A program made the translations under genes and the position numbers. The notes below the pieces were generated by a model. That model was not told the origin of the DNA. It made no database searches and worked only from the letters and a program-made list of their open reading frames with translations. DNA of 64,000 nt from Myxococcales bacterium (GTDB lineage: Bacteria > Myxococcota > Myxococcia > Myxococcales > Anaeromyxobacteraceae). The stretch is from assembly GCA_021806645.1 (NCBI GenBank), contig JAJZQX010000002.1, positions 186,001 to 250,000 of the forward strand. The letters are read 5' to 3'. Of this stretch, positions 15,915-24,752 are shown in pieces; position 1 is the first letter of the stretch, and each line of letters starts with the position of its first letter.

Positions 15915-18900
15915 ATGGCGGGCAGGCGAGTGGTCACCATGGACGGCAACGAGGCCGTGGCCTCGGTGGCCTACCGGATCAACGAGGTCGCGGCCATCTT
16001 CCCCATCACGCCCTCCTCCAACATGGGGGAGTGGGCCGACGAGTGGGCCGCCAAGGGGCTGAAGAACATCTGGGGGACCGTCCCCCTGGTGGCGGAGATG
16101 CAGTCGGAGGGCGGCGCCGCGGGCGCGGTCCACGGCGCGCTGCAGGCCGGCGCCCTGACGACGACCTTCACGGCGTCGCAGGGGCTGCTGCTGATGATCC
16201 CCAACATGTACAAGATCGCGGGCGAGCTGACCGCGTTCTGCATGCACGTCTCGGCGCGCACCCTGGCCACCCACGCGCTCTCCATCTTCGGCGACCACCA
16301 GGACGTCATGGGCGTGCGCCAGACCGGCTTCGCCCTGCTCTCCAGCGCCTCGGTGCAGGAGGCGCACGACTTCGCGGTGATCGCGCAGCTGGCCTCGATG
16401 AGGAGCCGGGTGCCGTTCCTCCACTTCTTCGACGGCTTCCGCACCTCCCACGAGGTGGCCAAGATCGAGGAGCTGACCGACGACGACCTGCGGGCCCTGA
16501 TCACCGAGGACCTGGTGGCGGCGCACCGCGCCCGCGCCCTCTCGCCCGACGCCCCCTCGGTCCGCGGCACCGCGCAGAACCCCGACGCCTTCTTCCAGGC
16601 GCGCGAGGCCTGCAACCCGTTCTACGCCGACGCCCACGACCACGTGCAGGCGGCCATGGACGCGTTCGCCAAGGTGGTGGGGCGCAAGTACGGCCTCTTC
16701 GAGTACCACGGCCACCCCGAGGCCGACCGGGTGGTGGTCCTGATGGGCTCGGGCTGCGAGACCGCCCAGGAGACCATCGACCACCTGGTCGCCAGGGGGG
16801 AGAAGGTCGGCATGATCAAGGTCCGGCTCTACCGGCCCTTCGCGCTCGGCGAGTTCATGACCGCGCTGCCCCGCACCGTGCACCACATCGCGGTGCTCGA
16901 CCGGACCAAGGAGCCGGGCTCGCTGGGCGAGCCGCTCTACATGGACGTGGTCACGGCGCTCCGCGAGGCGGAGCAGGCCCACATCGACCGCTTCCACCAC
17001 CAGCTCACCGTGACCGGCGGCCGCTACGGCCTCTCCTCCAAGGAGTTCACGCCGGCGATGGTGAAGGCTGTCTTCGACGAGCTGGGCAAGCCGCGCGCCA
17101 GGCGCCACTTCACGGTCGGCATCAACGACGACGTCGGCCACCTCTCGCTCAAGTACGACCCGGCCTTCGACATCGAGGGGCCGAGCGTGGTCCGCGCCCT
17201 CTTCTACGGCCTGGGCGCCGACGGCACGGTGGGCGCCAACAAGAACTCCATCAAGATCATCGGCGAGGACACGCCCAACTACGCGCAGGGCTACTTCGTC
17301 TACGACTCGAAGAAGTCCGGGTCGGTGACCGTCAGCCACCTGCGCTTCGGGCCCAAGCCCATCCACTCGGCCTACCTGGTGACCAAGGCCAACTTCGTGG
17401 CCTGCCACCAGTTCGGCTTCCTCGAGAAGTACGAGATGGTGGAGTTCGCGGTTCCGGGCGCCACCTTCCTGCTCAACTCGATCTACGGGCCGGACCAGGT
17501 CTGGGAGCAGCTGCCGCGCGAGGTGCAGGAGCAGATCCTGCAGAAGCAGCTCAAGGTCCACGTCATCGACGCCTTCAAGGTGGCGCGCGAGACCGGCATG
17601 GGGGTGCGCATCAACACCGTCATGCAGACCTGCTTCTTCGCGGTCTCCGGCGTGCTGCCGCGCGACGAGGCGATCGGCCACATCAAGAAGACCATCCAGA
17701 AGACCTACGAGCGCAAGGGCGCCGACGTGGTCCGCAAGAACTTCGAGGCGGTAGACCAGACGCTGGCCAACCTCCACGAGGTGAAGATCGCGGGCAGGCA
17801 GGTCAACGGCCGGCCGCGCCCGCCCACCGTCTCGCTAAACGCGCCGGACTTCGTCCAGCGGGTCACCTCGCTGATGCTGGCCGGCAAGGGCGACCTGCTG
17901 CCGGTCTCCGCCTTCCCGGTGGACGGCACCTGGCCCTCCGCCACCTCCAGGTGGGAGAAGCGCTCCATCGCCCTCGAGATCCCGGCCTGGGAGCCGAGCC
18001 TCTGCATCCAGTGCAACAAGTGCGCGCTCATCTGCCCGCACGCCTGCATCCGGCCCAAGTTCTTCGCGCCGGCGGCGCTGGCCGGGGCGCCGGCCACCTT
18101 CAAGTCGATGGAGTTCAAGTCGCCCACCGACAAGGGGAAGAAGTACACCATCCAGGTGGCGCCGGACGACTGCACCGGCTGCACCCTCTGCGTGGAGATC
18201 TGCCCCGCCGAGTCGAAGACCGAGAAGGGGAAGAAGGCGCTCAACATGGCCGAGGCGCTGGCGCTCAAGCCGGCCGAGCGGCTCAACTGGGACTTCTTCC
18301 TCGGCATTCCCCAGCCCGACCGGGCCGGCATCAAGCTCGACGTCAAGGGGACGCAGTTCCTCGAGCCGCTCTTCGAGTTCTCCGGCGCCTGCACCGGCTG
18401 CGGCGAGACCCCGTACATCAAGCTGCTGACGCAGCTCTACGGTGATCGGGCCATCATCGCCAACGCCACCGGCTGCTCCTCGATCTTCGGCGCCAACCTG
18501 CCGACCACGCCGTACACCAAGAACGACGCGGGGCGCGGCCCGGCCTGGGCCAACTCGCTCTTCGAGGACAACGCCGAGTTCGGCTACGGCATCCGGCTGG
18601 CGGTAGACAAGCAGACCGAGCACGCCCGCGAGCTGCTCTCGCAGCTCGGCACCGTGGTCGGCGACGACCTGGTCAAGGCGCTGCTCGGGGCCGACCAGTC
18701 GGACGAGAAGGGGATCGAGGCGCAGCGCGCCCGCATCGCCCTGCTCGCGGGGAAGCTGAGCGGCCAGAAGCGGTTCGAGGCGGTGCGGCTGGCCGAGCTC
18801 AAGGACTTCCTGCTCAAGAAGTCGGTCTGGATCGTCGGCGGCGACGGCTGGGCCTACGACATCGGCTACGGCGGCCTCGACCACGTCATCGCCCAGGAGC

Positions 18901-19505
18901 GCGACGTCAACATCCTGGTGCTCGACACCGAGGTCTACTCCAACACCGGCGGACAGGCCTCCAAGGCCACGCCCATGGGGGCCGCGGCCAAGTTCGCCAT
19001 GGCCGGCAAGACCACGCAGAAGAAGGACCTGGCCATGCTGGCCATGACCTACGGCCACGCCTACGTGGCCCGCGTCGCCATGGGGGCCAAGGACGCTCAG
19101 AGCGTCAACGCCATGAAGGAGGCCGACAGCTACCCGGGCCCCGCGCTGGTGCTGGCCTACGCCCACTGCATCGCCCACGGCATCGACATGACCGCCGCGC
19201 TCACGCAGCAGGAGAAGGCCGTGAACTCCGGCTACTGGCCGCTCTTCCGCTACGACCCGCGCCGCGTGGCCGCCGGGGAGTCCCCGCTCAAGCTGGACAG
19301 CCCGGCGCCCAAGCACGACCTCTCGGTCTTCGTGGACGGCGAGACCCGCTTCAAGCAGATCGAGCGGTCCAACCCCGAGGGCTACAAGAAGATGCTGGAC
19401 CGGGCCCAGGCCGACATCCGTGACAAGTACGCCCTCTACGAGCAGCTCTCCCGGGCGATGAACCCGGTCAACATGGTGCCGGGAGGCAACAAGCCGAAGG
19501 CGTAG
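15915..19505 (+). CDS. nifJ: Pyruvate:ferredoxin (flavodoxin) oxidoreductase, single chain
   Basis: A 1196-residue homodimer-type enzyme that oxidises pyruvate and CoA to acetyl-CoA and CO2 while reducing ferredoxin or flavodoxin, or runs in reverse. Domain order: pyrimidine-binding domain (MDGNEAVASVAYRINEVAAI), transketolase C-terminal-like domain, gamma domain (HLRFGPKPIHSAYLV), EKR region, two 4Fe-4S motifs (CIQCNKCALICPHAC from residue 697 and CTGCTLCVEICP from residue 753), and a TPP domain with its own cluster (CTGCGE from residue 826) and VGGDGWAYDIGYGG. GGAGG at 15906-15910, five bases before the ATG, sets the start. It fits an anaerobic or facultative lifestyle. A weak hairpin follows at 19519. 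Confidence 0.96.
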   Translation: MAGRRVVTMDGNEAVASVAYRINEVAAIFPITPSSNMGEWADEWAAKGLKNIWGTVPLVAEMQSEGGAAGAVHGALQAGALTTTFTASQGLLLMIPNMYKIAGELTAFCMHVSARTLATHALSIFGDHQDVMGVRQTGFALLSSASVQEAHDFAVIAQLASMRSRVPFLHFFDGFRTSHEVAKIEELTDDDLRALITEDLVAAHRARALSPDAPSVRGTAQNPDAFFQAREACNPFYADAHDHVQAAMDAFAKVVGRKYGLFEYHGHPEADRVVVLMGSGCETAQETIDHLVARGEKVGMIKVRLYRPFALGEFMTALPRTVHHIAVLDRTKEPGSLGEPLYMDVVTALREAEQAHIDRFHHQLTVTGGRYGLSSKEFTPAMVKAVFDELGKPRARRHFTVGINDDVGHLSLKYDPAFDIEGPSVVRALFYGLGADGTVGANKNSIKIIGEDTPNYAQGYFVYDSKKSGSVTVSHLRFGPKPIHSAYLVTKANFVACHQFGFLEKYEMVEFAVPGATFLLNSIYGPDQVWEQLPREVQEQILQKQLKVHVIDAFKVARETGMGVRINTVMQTCFFAVSGVLPRDEAIGHIKKTIQKTYERKGADVVRKNFEAVDQTLANLHEVKIAGRQVNGRPRPPTVSLNAPDFVQRVTSLMLAGKGDLLPVSAFPVDGTWPSATSRWEKRSIALEIPAWEPSLCIQCNKCALICPHACIRPKFFAPAALAGAPATFKSMEFKSPTDKGKKYTIQVAPDDCTGCTLCVEICPAESKTEKGKKALNMAEALALKPAERLNWDFFLGIPQPDRAGIKLDVKGTQFLEPLFEFSGACTGCGETPYIKLLTQLYGDRAIIANATGCSSIFGANLPTTPYTKNDAGRGPAWANSLFEDNAEFGYGIRLAVDKQTEHARELLSQLGTVVGDDLVKALLGADQSDEKGIEAQRARIALLAGKLSGQKRFEAVRLAELKDFLLKKSVWIVGGDGWAYDIGYGGLDHVIAQERDVNILVLDTEVYSNTGGQASKATPMGAAAKFAMAGKTTQKKDLAMLAMTYGHAYVARVAMGAKDAQSVNAMKEADSYPGPALVLAYAHCIAHGIDMTAALTQQEKAVNSGYWPLFRYDPRRVAAGESPLKLDSPAPKHDLSVFVDGETRFKQIERSNPEGYKKMLDRAQADIRDKYALYEQLSRAMNPVNMVPGGNKPKA

Positions 19506-19518
19506 TGCCTGGCCGCGA

Positions 19519-19542
19519 CGGCGCCGGCTTCTCGTGGCGCCG
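19519..19542 (+). terminator. Weak hairpin after the pyruvate:ferredoxin oxidoreductase gene
   Basis: CGGCGCC and GGCGCCG form a seven-base GC stem with a ten-base loop, 14 bases after the stop. No T-run follows, so termination by this hairpin is uncertain. A second GC quasi-palindrome (CCGGGG and CCCCGG) lies at 19626-19643. Confidence 0.3.
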
Positions 19543-19763
19543 CCGCAAGACACGGGCACCTGGCCTGCAGATGTACGGGGCCGCAGCCGAGGCCTGGACC
19601 GCCCGCTGCGAGCCCGTGTCGCCTGCCGGGGGGTACACCCCGGGGCATCCAGGACCCGGATAAGCCCGGGAGCGCGACCCCGTATCAGCCCGATTTTCCA
19701 GGATATTCCTGGCAGGCGCCCGGGGCATCGCCTATGCAGTTCATCCCGCCAGGACGCAAGAAC

Positions 19764-20078
19764 ATGCCCATGACGCTCTGCCCATTCACCGCCCAGTGCG
19801 GGCTCGCCAGGACCATCGGCATGGACGCGGCGCTCCGCGTCTGGCAGTCCTTCTACTGCGAGGGCTTCCACGCCCGCTGCGAGCGATACCGGTTGCACGA
19901 GTCGGGACGGGAGGTGCCCGTCCGGTTGCTCCCCAACGGGCGGCTGCTCGACGGCCCCGTGGACGCCGCGCCGGCTCCCTTGCGCGACGACGCCGGGCCG
20001 TTGAACGCCGCGCCGGCCAGCTCGCCCGACGACGCCGGGGTGGAGGAGGCCGCGCCGCGGCTCCTCCGCCTGCCCTGA
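19764..20078 (+). CDS. Small cysteine-containing protein of unknown function
   Basis: The product has 104 residues. The first half has three or four cysteines in the pattern CPFTAQCGLA, WQSFYCEGFHARCERYRL, followed by GREVPVRLLPNGRLLDG. This resembles a group of short, uncharacterised proteobacterial proteins with conserved WxxxYC, C.RY and LLPNG, perhaps binding a metal or cluster. The C-terminal tail is low complexity, with an imperfect repeat (NAAPASSPDDAG after DAAPAPLRDDAG). AGGAC about nine bases before this ATG favours the start; an in-frame ATG at 19734 would add ten residues. The function is unknown. Confidence 0.6.
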   Translation: MPMTLCPFTAQCGLARTIGMDAALRVWQSFYCEGFHARCERYRLHESGREVPVRLLPNGRLLDGPVDAAPAPLRDDAGPLNAAPASSPDDAGVEEAAPRLLRLP

Positions 20079-20150
20079 AGCCGCGCTACAGTGCGGCCAG
20101 ATCCCTTTGGAAGCCTGGCGCGTTGAACCCGCCGAGGCCCGCGTGAGGCC

Positions 20151-20771
20151 GTGGCGGCGGACCAGACCGACGAACAGCTCATGCGGAGGTTCCAGCGCGG
20201 CGAGGCGCGGGCCTTCGAGACGCTCATGCTACGTCACCGGACACCGGTCTACTCCTTCCTGCTCCGGCTCACCGGCGAGCGGACGCGGGCCGAGGATCTC
20301 GCGCAGGAGACCTTCATGCGGCTGGTGAAGGGCGCGGCCACCTGGGAGCCGCGCGCCGCCGTCCGGACCTGGCTCTTCACCATCGCCCGGAACCTGGCCG
20401 TGGACGCCGCGCGCCGCCAGGCGTTCCGGGCCACCGAGTCGCTCGACGCCACGTCGATCGACGGCCCGCGCGCGCGCCACGCCCCCCCCGCCGCCACCGG
20501 CCCGGGGCCCGACGAGGAGGCCGAGGCGGCGCAGCTCCGCCCCAGGCTGGAGGCGGCGCTGGCCTCGCTACCGGCCGAGCAGCGAGAGGTCTTCCTCCTG
20601 CGCGAGCACGCGGGCCTGTCGTTTCCGGAGATCGCCGAGGCCACCGGCGTCAACGAGAACACCGTGAAGAGCCGCGTCCGCTACGCGCTGCTGGCGCTGC
20701 GCGAGCGCCTGGCCGCCGATGGGGTCGTGGCCGGAGCCGCCGCCGCGCCGAGGGGAGGGGACGCGCCATGA
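20151..20771 (+). CDS. ECF-type RNA polymerase sigma factor
   Basis: A 206-residue extracytoplasmic-function sigma factor. Region 2 is at residues about 15-85 (FETLMLRHRTPVYSFLLRLTG, AEDLAQETFMRLVKG, VRTWLFTIARNLAVDAARR). Region 4 is at about 135-185 (LPAEQREVFLLREHAGLSFPEIAEATGVNENTVKSRVRYALLALRE), with a helix-turn-helix that reads the -35 element. A proline/alanine-rich linker lies between. It starts at GTG. Its end overlaps the next gene by four bases (ATGA), the usual arrangement with its own anti-sigma factor. Target promoters are not known. Confidence 0.92.
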   Translation: MAADQTDEQLMRRFQRGEARAFETLMLRHRTPVYSFLLRLTGERTRAEDLAQETFMRLVKGAATWEPRAAVRTWLFTIARNLAVDAARRQAFRATESLDATSIDGPRARHAPPAATGPGPDEEAEAAQLRPRLEAALASLPAEQREVFLLREHAGLSFPEIAEATGVNENTVKSRVRYALLALRERLAADGVVAGAAAAPRGGDAP

Positions 20772-21790
20772 TCCACCAACCGCGCCGCGACGAGCTGCTG
20801 GACCTGGCGCTCGGCCTGCTCGAGCCGGCCCAGGCGCGCGCGCTCGAGGCCCACTCCGCCGGGTGCGACGCCTGCCGGGCCGAGCTGGCCGCGCTGCGCC
20901 AGACCCGTCAGGCCCTGGGGGGCCTGCCGCCGATCGAGGCGCCGGAGCGCGGCGCCGCGGTGGTGCTGGCGGCGGCGCGGCAGGTGGCGGAAGCGACCCG
21001 GGCCGGGCGGCGGCCCGGTTGGGCGGCGCCCCGCTGGCTCTGGGGGGGGTCGATCGGGCTGGCCGGCGCCGCGGCGCTGGCGGTGCTGCTGCTCCGCCTC
21101 TCTGGTCCCAACCTGCCCGGCCCGCTCTCCGACGATCGCGAGGCGCTGCTCGGGCAGGCGACACCGGCCGCCACGGCGGCGCCTCCCGCAGGCGACGCGC
21201 CCGCCAGCCTCGACGAGGTGGCGACGGCCAAGGCGCCAGCGCCCTTGGTGGCACCGCAGGCCGAGTCGTTCGCCCCGGCCAGGCGTGCGAAGAAGGCGGT
21301 CGGCGTCCGGGGCGCCCAGGGCGACGCGCTCGGCTTCGTGGCCTCGCCCACCGCCGGGGGGGCGCCGCCCGCCGCGCCGGCGCCGCGTGCCGAACTGGCG
21401 GCCGAGGCCAAGGTCGAGCTGTCCTCGAAGCGCGCCGCCAGGCTGGCCGCGCCCGCCGCCGCCGCGGCCGCCCGCTCCGACTCCCTGGCCGAGCGCGCGC
21501 CCTGCCGCCTCGAGCAGCGGCGCCGCCTCGTCCGCGGCGCCGACGGGCAAGTCACGGGGCGCGTGCGCGAGGGGCGTTATCCGGCGCCGGGCGGCGAGGT
21601 GCCGCTCAGCGTCGAGGAGCGGTTCGGACCCGACGGCCGGTTGCTCGGCGCCACGGTCCGCGCCGGCGAGCGGCGAATCACGGTGAGTGAGGCCGACGCC
21701 GCGGCCGGGCGGCTCGAGCCGCTGCCGGGCGTGGTGCTGGCGAGGACCGCCGCCGAGGCGGTGAGCGCGCCGCCCCGTTGCGAGCGCTGA
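20768..21790 (+). CDS. Putative transmembrane anti-sigma factor (zinc-finger type)
   Basis: The 340-residue product begins with a short anti-sigma zinc-finger-like segment: DELLDLALGLLEPAQARALEAH followed by SAGCDACRAELAALR, giving the HxxxCxxC motif. One membrane span lies at about 92-113 (LWGGSIGLAGAAALAVLLL). The remainder is Ala/Pro-rich and ends in a small domain (CRLEQRRRLVRGADGQVTGRV), presumably periplasmic. The ATGA overlap with the sigma gene means translational coupling. The expected role is to hold the sigma factor at the membrane until an envelope signal arrives. Confidence 0.75.
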   Translation: MIHQPRRDELLDLALGLLEPAQARALEAHSAGCDACRAELAALRQTRQALGGLPPIEAPERGAAVVLAAARQVAEATRAGRRPGWAAPRWLWGGSIGLAGAAALAVLLLRLSGPNLPGPLSDDREALLGQATPAATAAPPAGDAPASLDEVATAKAPAPLVAPQAESFAPARRAKKAVGVRGAQGDALGFVASPTAGGAPPAAPAPRAELAAEAKVELSSKRAARLAAPAAAAAARSDSLAERAPCRLEQRRRLVRGADGQVTGRVREGRYPAPGGEVPLSVEERFGPDGRLLGATVRAGERRITVSEADAAAGRLEPLPGVVLARTAAEAVSAPPRCER

Positions 21791-21839
21791 AGCCGCCCCA
21801 AGCGCTATCGCCCGCGGCACGGACTGGGTTAGCCCGTTC

Positions 21840-21867
21840 TTGCCTCCGCCGCCGGGTGTCCTAAGCT
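21840..21867 (+). promoter_or_regulatory. Candidate promoter for the OmpA/TSP3 gene
   Basis: TTGCCT at 21840-21845 and TAAGCT at 21862-21867 are separated by 16 bases. The -10 box ends six bases before the ATG at 21874, with no Shine-Dalgarno, so the transcript would start at the start codon. Confidence 0.45.
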
Positions 21868-21873
21868 GCCAGC

Positions 21874-23367
21874 ATGCTCCGCCGGTTCCTGGCCCGCCTC
21901 GCCCTGCTCGCGGTGTTCCCGGCCGCGTCGCTGGCCGAGGATCCGACCGCGCGCGGCTTCGACGCCGACCCGGTCAAGCCGGCCCTCTCGCTCGACGGTG
22001 GCTTCGCAGTGGAGACGGCGCGCGCCGCCGAGAAGGGGACCCACGCCTTCGGCGCGGTGCTCGACCTCTCCAACGGGCTCATGGTCCTCAAGCTGGGGAG
22101 CCAGCGCGACGACCTGATCGCCAACCGGCTCACCCTGCACCTGCTCGGCGCCTGGTCGCTCGGGCGCGTCGAGCTGGGCGCTCACCTGCCCGTGGCGCTC
22201 TGGCAGCAGTCCGACTTCTCCCTCCTCACCGGCCAGGGGGTGACCGGCCCCCTCGTGGCCCCCATCGCCGGGACCGCGCTCGGCGACCTGCGGCTCGGCG
22301 CCAAGCTGCCTTTGCTGGACGGCGCCTCCTGGCCGCTCGACCTGGCCGTCCTCGCCGACCTGCGGCTACCCACCGGCAATCCCAGGGCCTTCACGAGCGA
22401 CGGCCTGGCGCTGGCCGCCTCGTTGATCGGCTCGCGCCGCTTCGGCCCGATCCGGGTGGACGGGCAGGTCGGCTACCTGTTCCGCGGCACCGGCCAGTAC
22501 GCCCAGCTGATCGTTCACGATGGGTTCACCTACGCGGCCGGTGGCGGGCTGGATCTCCCGCCCCTGCGGCGCCTGGCGCGCTGGAAGGCGATCGCCGAGC
22601 TGACCGGCGGCTGGCCGCGCGGCTTCGACGCCTCGACCGACCGTTACCGCGCGCCGCTCTCGGTCCGGGCCGGGGTGCGGGCCTGGTTCACGCGGCAGTG
22701 GTCGGGCGAGGTGGGGCTCGGCACCGGGATCGGCGAGGCCGGCTACGGGCACGAGCGGTGGCGCGTCTTCGCCGGGGTGCGCTGGACCGCCGAGGCGGCC
22801 GGGCCGCCCGGCGGCGACGACGACGGCGACGGCGTGCCCAACGCCAGGGACCTCTGCCCCAAGGAGCCGGGCCCGGCCGACCTGGACGGCTGCCCCGACC
22901 GCGACGGCGACGGCATCCCCGACCGGGAGGACCAGTGCCCCGAGGAGCCGGGCCCGGCGGAGAACGCCGGCTGCCCGCGGCCCGACGCCGAGCCGCTGGT
23001 CGAGCTCCAGTCGAGGCGGCTCTCGCTGAGCGACTCGATCCAGTTCGACACCGGGCTCGACACCATCAAGCCCGGGTCGTTCCGCGTGCTTGACCAGGTG
23101 GCGGCGATCATCGGCGAGCACCCCGAGCTGAAGCTGATCCGGGTCGAGGGGCACACCGACAACGTCGGCAGCGCCGCGTACAACAAGGAGCTCTCGGGGC
23201 GGCGCGCCGCCTCGGTGATGCGCCACCTGGTCGCCAGGGGCGTGGCGCCCGGCCGGCTCCAGGCGGCCGGCTACGGCTTCGACAAGCCGATCGCCTCCAA
23301 CGAGACCGCGCTCGGCCGGGCCAGGAACCGGCGAGTCGAGTTCACCATCATGTCGAGCAACCCGTAA
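21874..23367 (+). CDS. OmpA-family outer-membrane protein with thrombospondin type 3 repeats
   Basis: This 497-residue protein has a signal peptide (MLRRFLARLALLAVFPAASLAE). A large N-terminal beta-barrel-like region of about 300 residues follows, then two calcium-binding TSP3-like repeats (DDDGDGVPNARDLCP and DRDGDGIPDREDQCP) near residues 315-370. The C-terminal OmpA domain has SIQFDTGLDTIKPGS, VEGHTDNVGSAAYN, LSGRRAASVMRHL and GRARNRRVEF. The OmpA domain should bind peptidoglycan and the barrel anchors in the outer membrane. Such proteins are common in Myxococcota. It opens a run of envelope genes. Confidence 0.88.
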   Translation: MLRRFLARLALLAVFPAASLAEDPTARGFDADPVKPALSLDGGFAVETARAAEKGTHAFGAVLDLSNGLMVLKLGSQRDDLIANRLTLHLLGAWSLGRVELGAHLPVALWQQSDFSLLTGQGVTGPLVAPIAGTALGDLRLGAKLPLLDGASWPLDLAVLADLRLPTGNPRAFTSDGLALAASLIGSRRFGPIRVDGQVGYLFRGTGQYAQLIVHDGFTYAAGGGLDLPPLRRLARWKAIAELTGGWPRGFDASTDRYRAPLSVRAGVRAWFTRQWSGEVGLGTGIGEAGYGHERWRVFAGVRWTAEAAGPPGGDDDGDGVPNARDLCPKEPGPADLDGCPDRDGDGIPDREDQCPEEPGPAENAGCPRPDAEPLVELQSRRLSLSDSIQFDTGLDTIKPGSFRVLDQVAAIIGEHPELKLIRVEGHTDNVGSAAYNKELSGRRAASVMRHLVARGVAPGRLQAAGYGFDKPIASNETALGRARNRRVEFTIMSSNP

Positions 23368-23371
23368 GGGT

Positions 23372-24082
23372 ATGCTGGCCTCGATGGTCCGCCTCCTCCT
23401 TGCCCTGCTCATGACCATGTTCGTGGGACACGCGAGCGCCAGCGGCGCCTTCGATCCCGCGGTGAAGGCGCTTCGCAGGGACAACTCGCTCAAGGTCAGG
23501 ACGCAGGCGGCCATCGTGCTGGGCCAGCGCGGCTCGCCCGAGGCGATCCGGGCGCTTCGCGAGGCGGTCGCCGAGGACCAGGCGGCGGCGGTCCGGCTGG
23601 CGGCGGTCTCGGCCCTCGGCCACCTGGGGGCGCGCCAGGCGCGGCTCACGCTCCAGGCCTCGGCGCAGGCCGATCCTGATCCTGCGGTCCGCGCCGCAGC
23701 GGCCCGGGCGCTGGCGTCGCTTGGGCCGGTCACGCTCACGGTCGAGGTGGCCGGCGGCCCGTCCGGAGCCCGCCTGTCGGAGGCGCTCTCCCGGCAACTG
23801 CGTGAGCGGGGCCTGTCGCTGGCCGCGCGCGGCGAGCTGCGCCTTCAACCCAAGGTGAACGTGGAGGTAGACGAGAGCGGTGGCCGGACCACCTTCGAGG
23901 CCCGCGCCTCGCTGGTGGTGGTGGACGGCGACGGTCGGATGGACCTGCTCGAGACCAGTGCCCGGGCCTCCGTGGCCGGGGCGGTGCCGGAGGCACGCCG
24001 TGGCGCCTACGTCGTCAAGGTGGTGGAGGCGGCCGGCCGGGGGCTGGGCGACGAACTCGCGGTCAAGCTCGGACGGCGCTAA
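23372..24082 (+). CDS. Exported HEAT-repeat protein
   Basis: The 236-residue product has an N-terminal signal-like hydrophobic stretch (MVRLLLALLMTMFVGHASA) and two to three HEAT/PBS-lyase-like helical repeats at about 25-115 (KVRTQAAIVLGQRGSPEAIRALREAV, VRLAAVSALGHLGARQARL, VRAAAARALASLG). A C-terminal domain of about 110 residues (VTLTVEVAGGPSGARLSEALSRQL) is not recognised. The gene begins five bases after the OmpA gene; a second in-frame ATG at 23384 is equally possible and gives a cleaner signal peptide. Probably a periplasmic protein-binding scaffold. Confidence 0.7.
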   Translation: MLASMVRLLLALLMTMFVGHASASGAFDPAVKALRRDNSLKVRTQAAIVLGQRGSPEAIRALREAVAEDQAAAVRLAAVSALGHLGARQARLTLQASAQADPDPAVRAAAARALASLGPVTLTVEVAGGPSGARLSEALSRQLRERGLSLAARGELRLQPKVNVEVDESGGRTTFEARASLVVVDGDGRMDLLETSARASVAGAVPEARRGAYVVKVVEAAGRGLGDELAVKLGRR

Positions 24083-24094
24083 AAGAGAGGGACC

Positions 24095-24730
24095 ATGTCC
24101 AGCGTTGGTCCCCCCGCACCGGAGCCGGCCGAGCCTCACGACGAGGGCGAGGGCGGGCGCCGCCACCGGAGCGTACGCAACTTCCTGGTCGACACCTCGC
24201 TGCAGCTCCGCCTGGCCAGCTACCTGCTCGGCGTGGGGGTGCTCCTCTCGGCCGGTCTCGGATGGCTGCTCTGGCAGGCCTACCAGGAGACCAGCCGCGT
24301 CATCGCGCTGGGCGCTCCTGACGCCGGCGGCGCGCTGGCCGGCGCGCTGGCCAACGAGGACCGCGGCCGGATGCTGCTGGTGGCGGCGGCGCTGGCCGGC
24401 GTGCTGCTCTGCCTGCTGGGCGCGGCGGTGGTGATCACCCACCGGATCGCCGGCCCGGCCTTCGCGATCGGCCGAACCTGCAGGAAGGTGGCGGAGGGGA
24501 ACCTGGCCCGCCCGCGCCCGCTCCGCTCGCGCGACCTGCTGGTGGAGCTCGGTGAGGACGTGGCGGCCATGGTGGAGGCGCTCCGCGACCGCGAGACGCG
24601 GGAGCGGGAGGTCGCCCTGGCGGCGGCCCGCGCCTTGCGCGATGCTGGGGCTGCGCCGGAAGCGCGGGGGGCGGCGGCCACGGCCCTGGAACGGCTGGCC
24701 GAGGAGAAGGAGGAGCGCCTGAAGGGTTAG
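24095..24730 (+). CDS. Two-span membrane protein with HAMP-like domain and no output domain
   Basis: In this 211-residue protein an acidic N-terminus precedes membrane span 1 at about 46-66 (LASYLLGVGVLLSAGLGWLLW) and a short loop. Span 2 lies at about 93-113 (LLVAAALAGVLLCLLGAAVVI). A HAMP-like segment follows (THRIAGPAFAIGRTCRKVAEGNL, with the usual proline), then a charged coiled coil rich in Ala, Glu and Arg to the end. No kinase, cyclase or chemoreceptor signalling domain is present, so it looks like half of a sensor. GAGAGGGAC precedes the ATG. It may pass conformational signals to a partner protein. Confidence 0.68.
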   Translation: MSSVGPPAPEPAEPHDEGEGGRRHRSVRNFLVDTSLQLRLASYLLGVGVLLSAGLGWLLWQAYQETSRVIALGAPDAGGALAGALANEDRGRMLLVAAALAGVLLCLLGAAVVITHRIAGPAFAIGRTCRKVAEGNLARPRPLRSRDLLVELGEDVAAMVEALRDRETREREVALAAARALRDAGAAPEARGAAATALERLAEEKEERLKG

Positions 24731-24752
24731 ACCCGGGCGGCGCCAAGCGACC

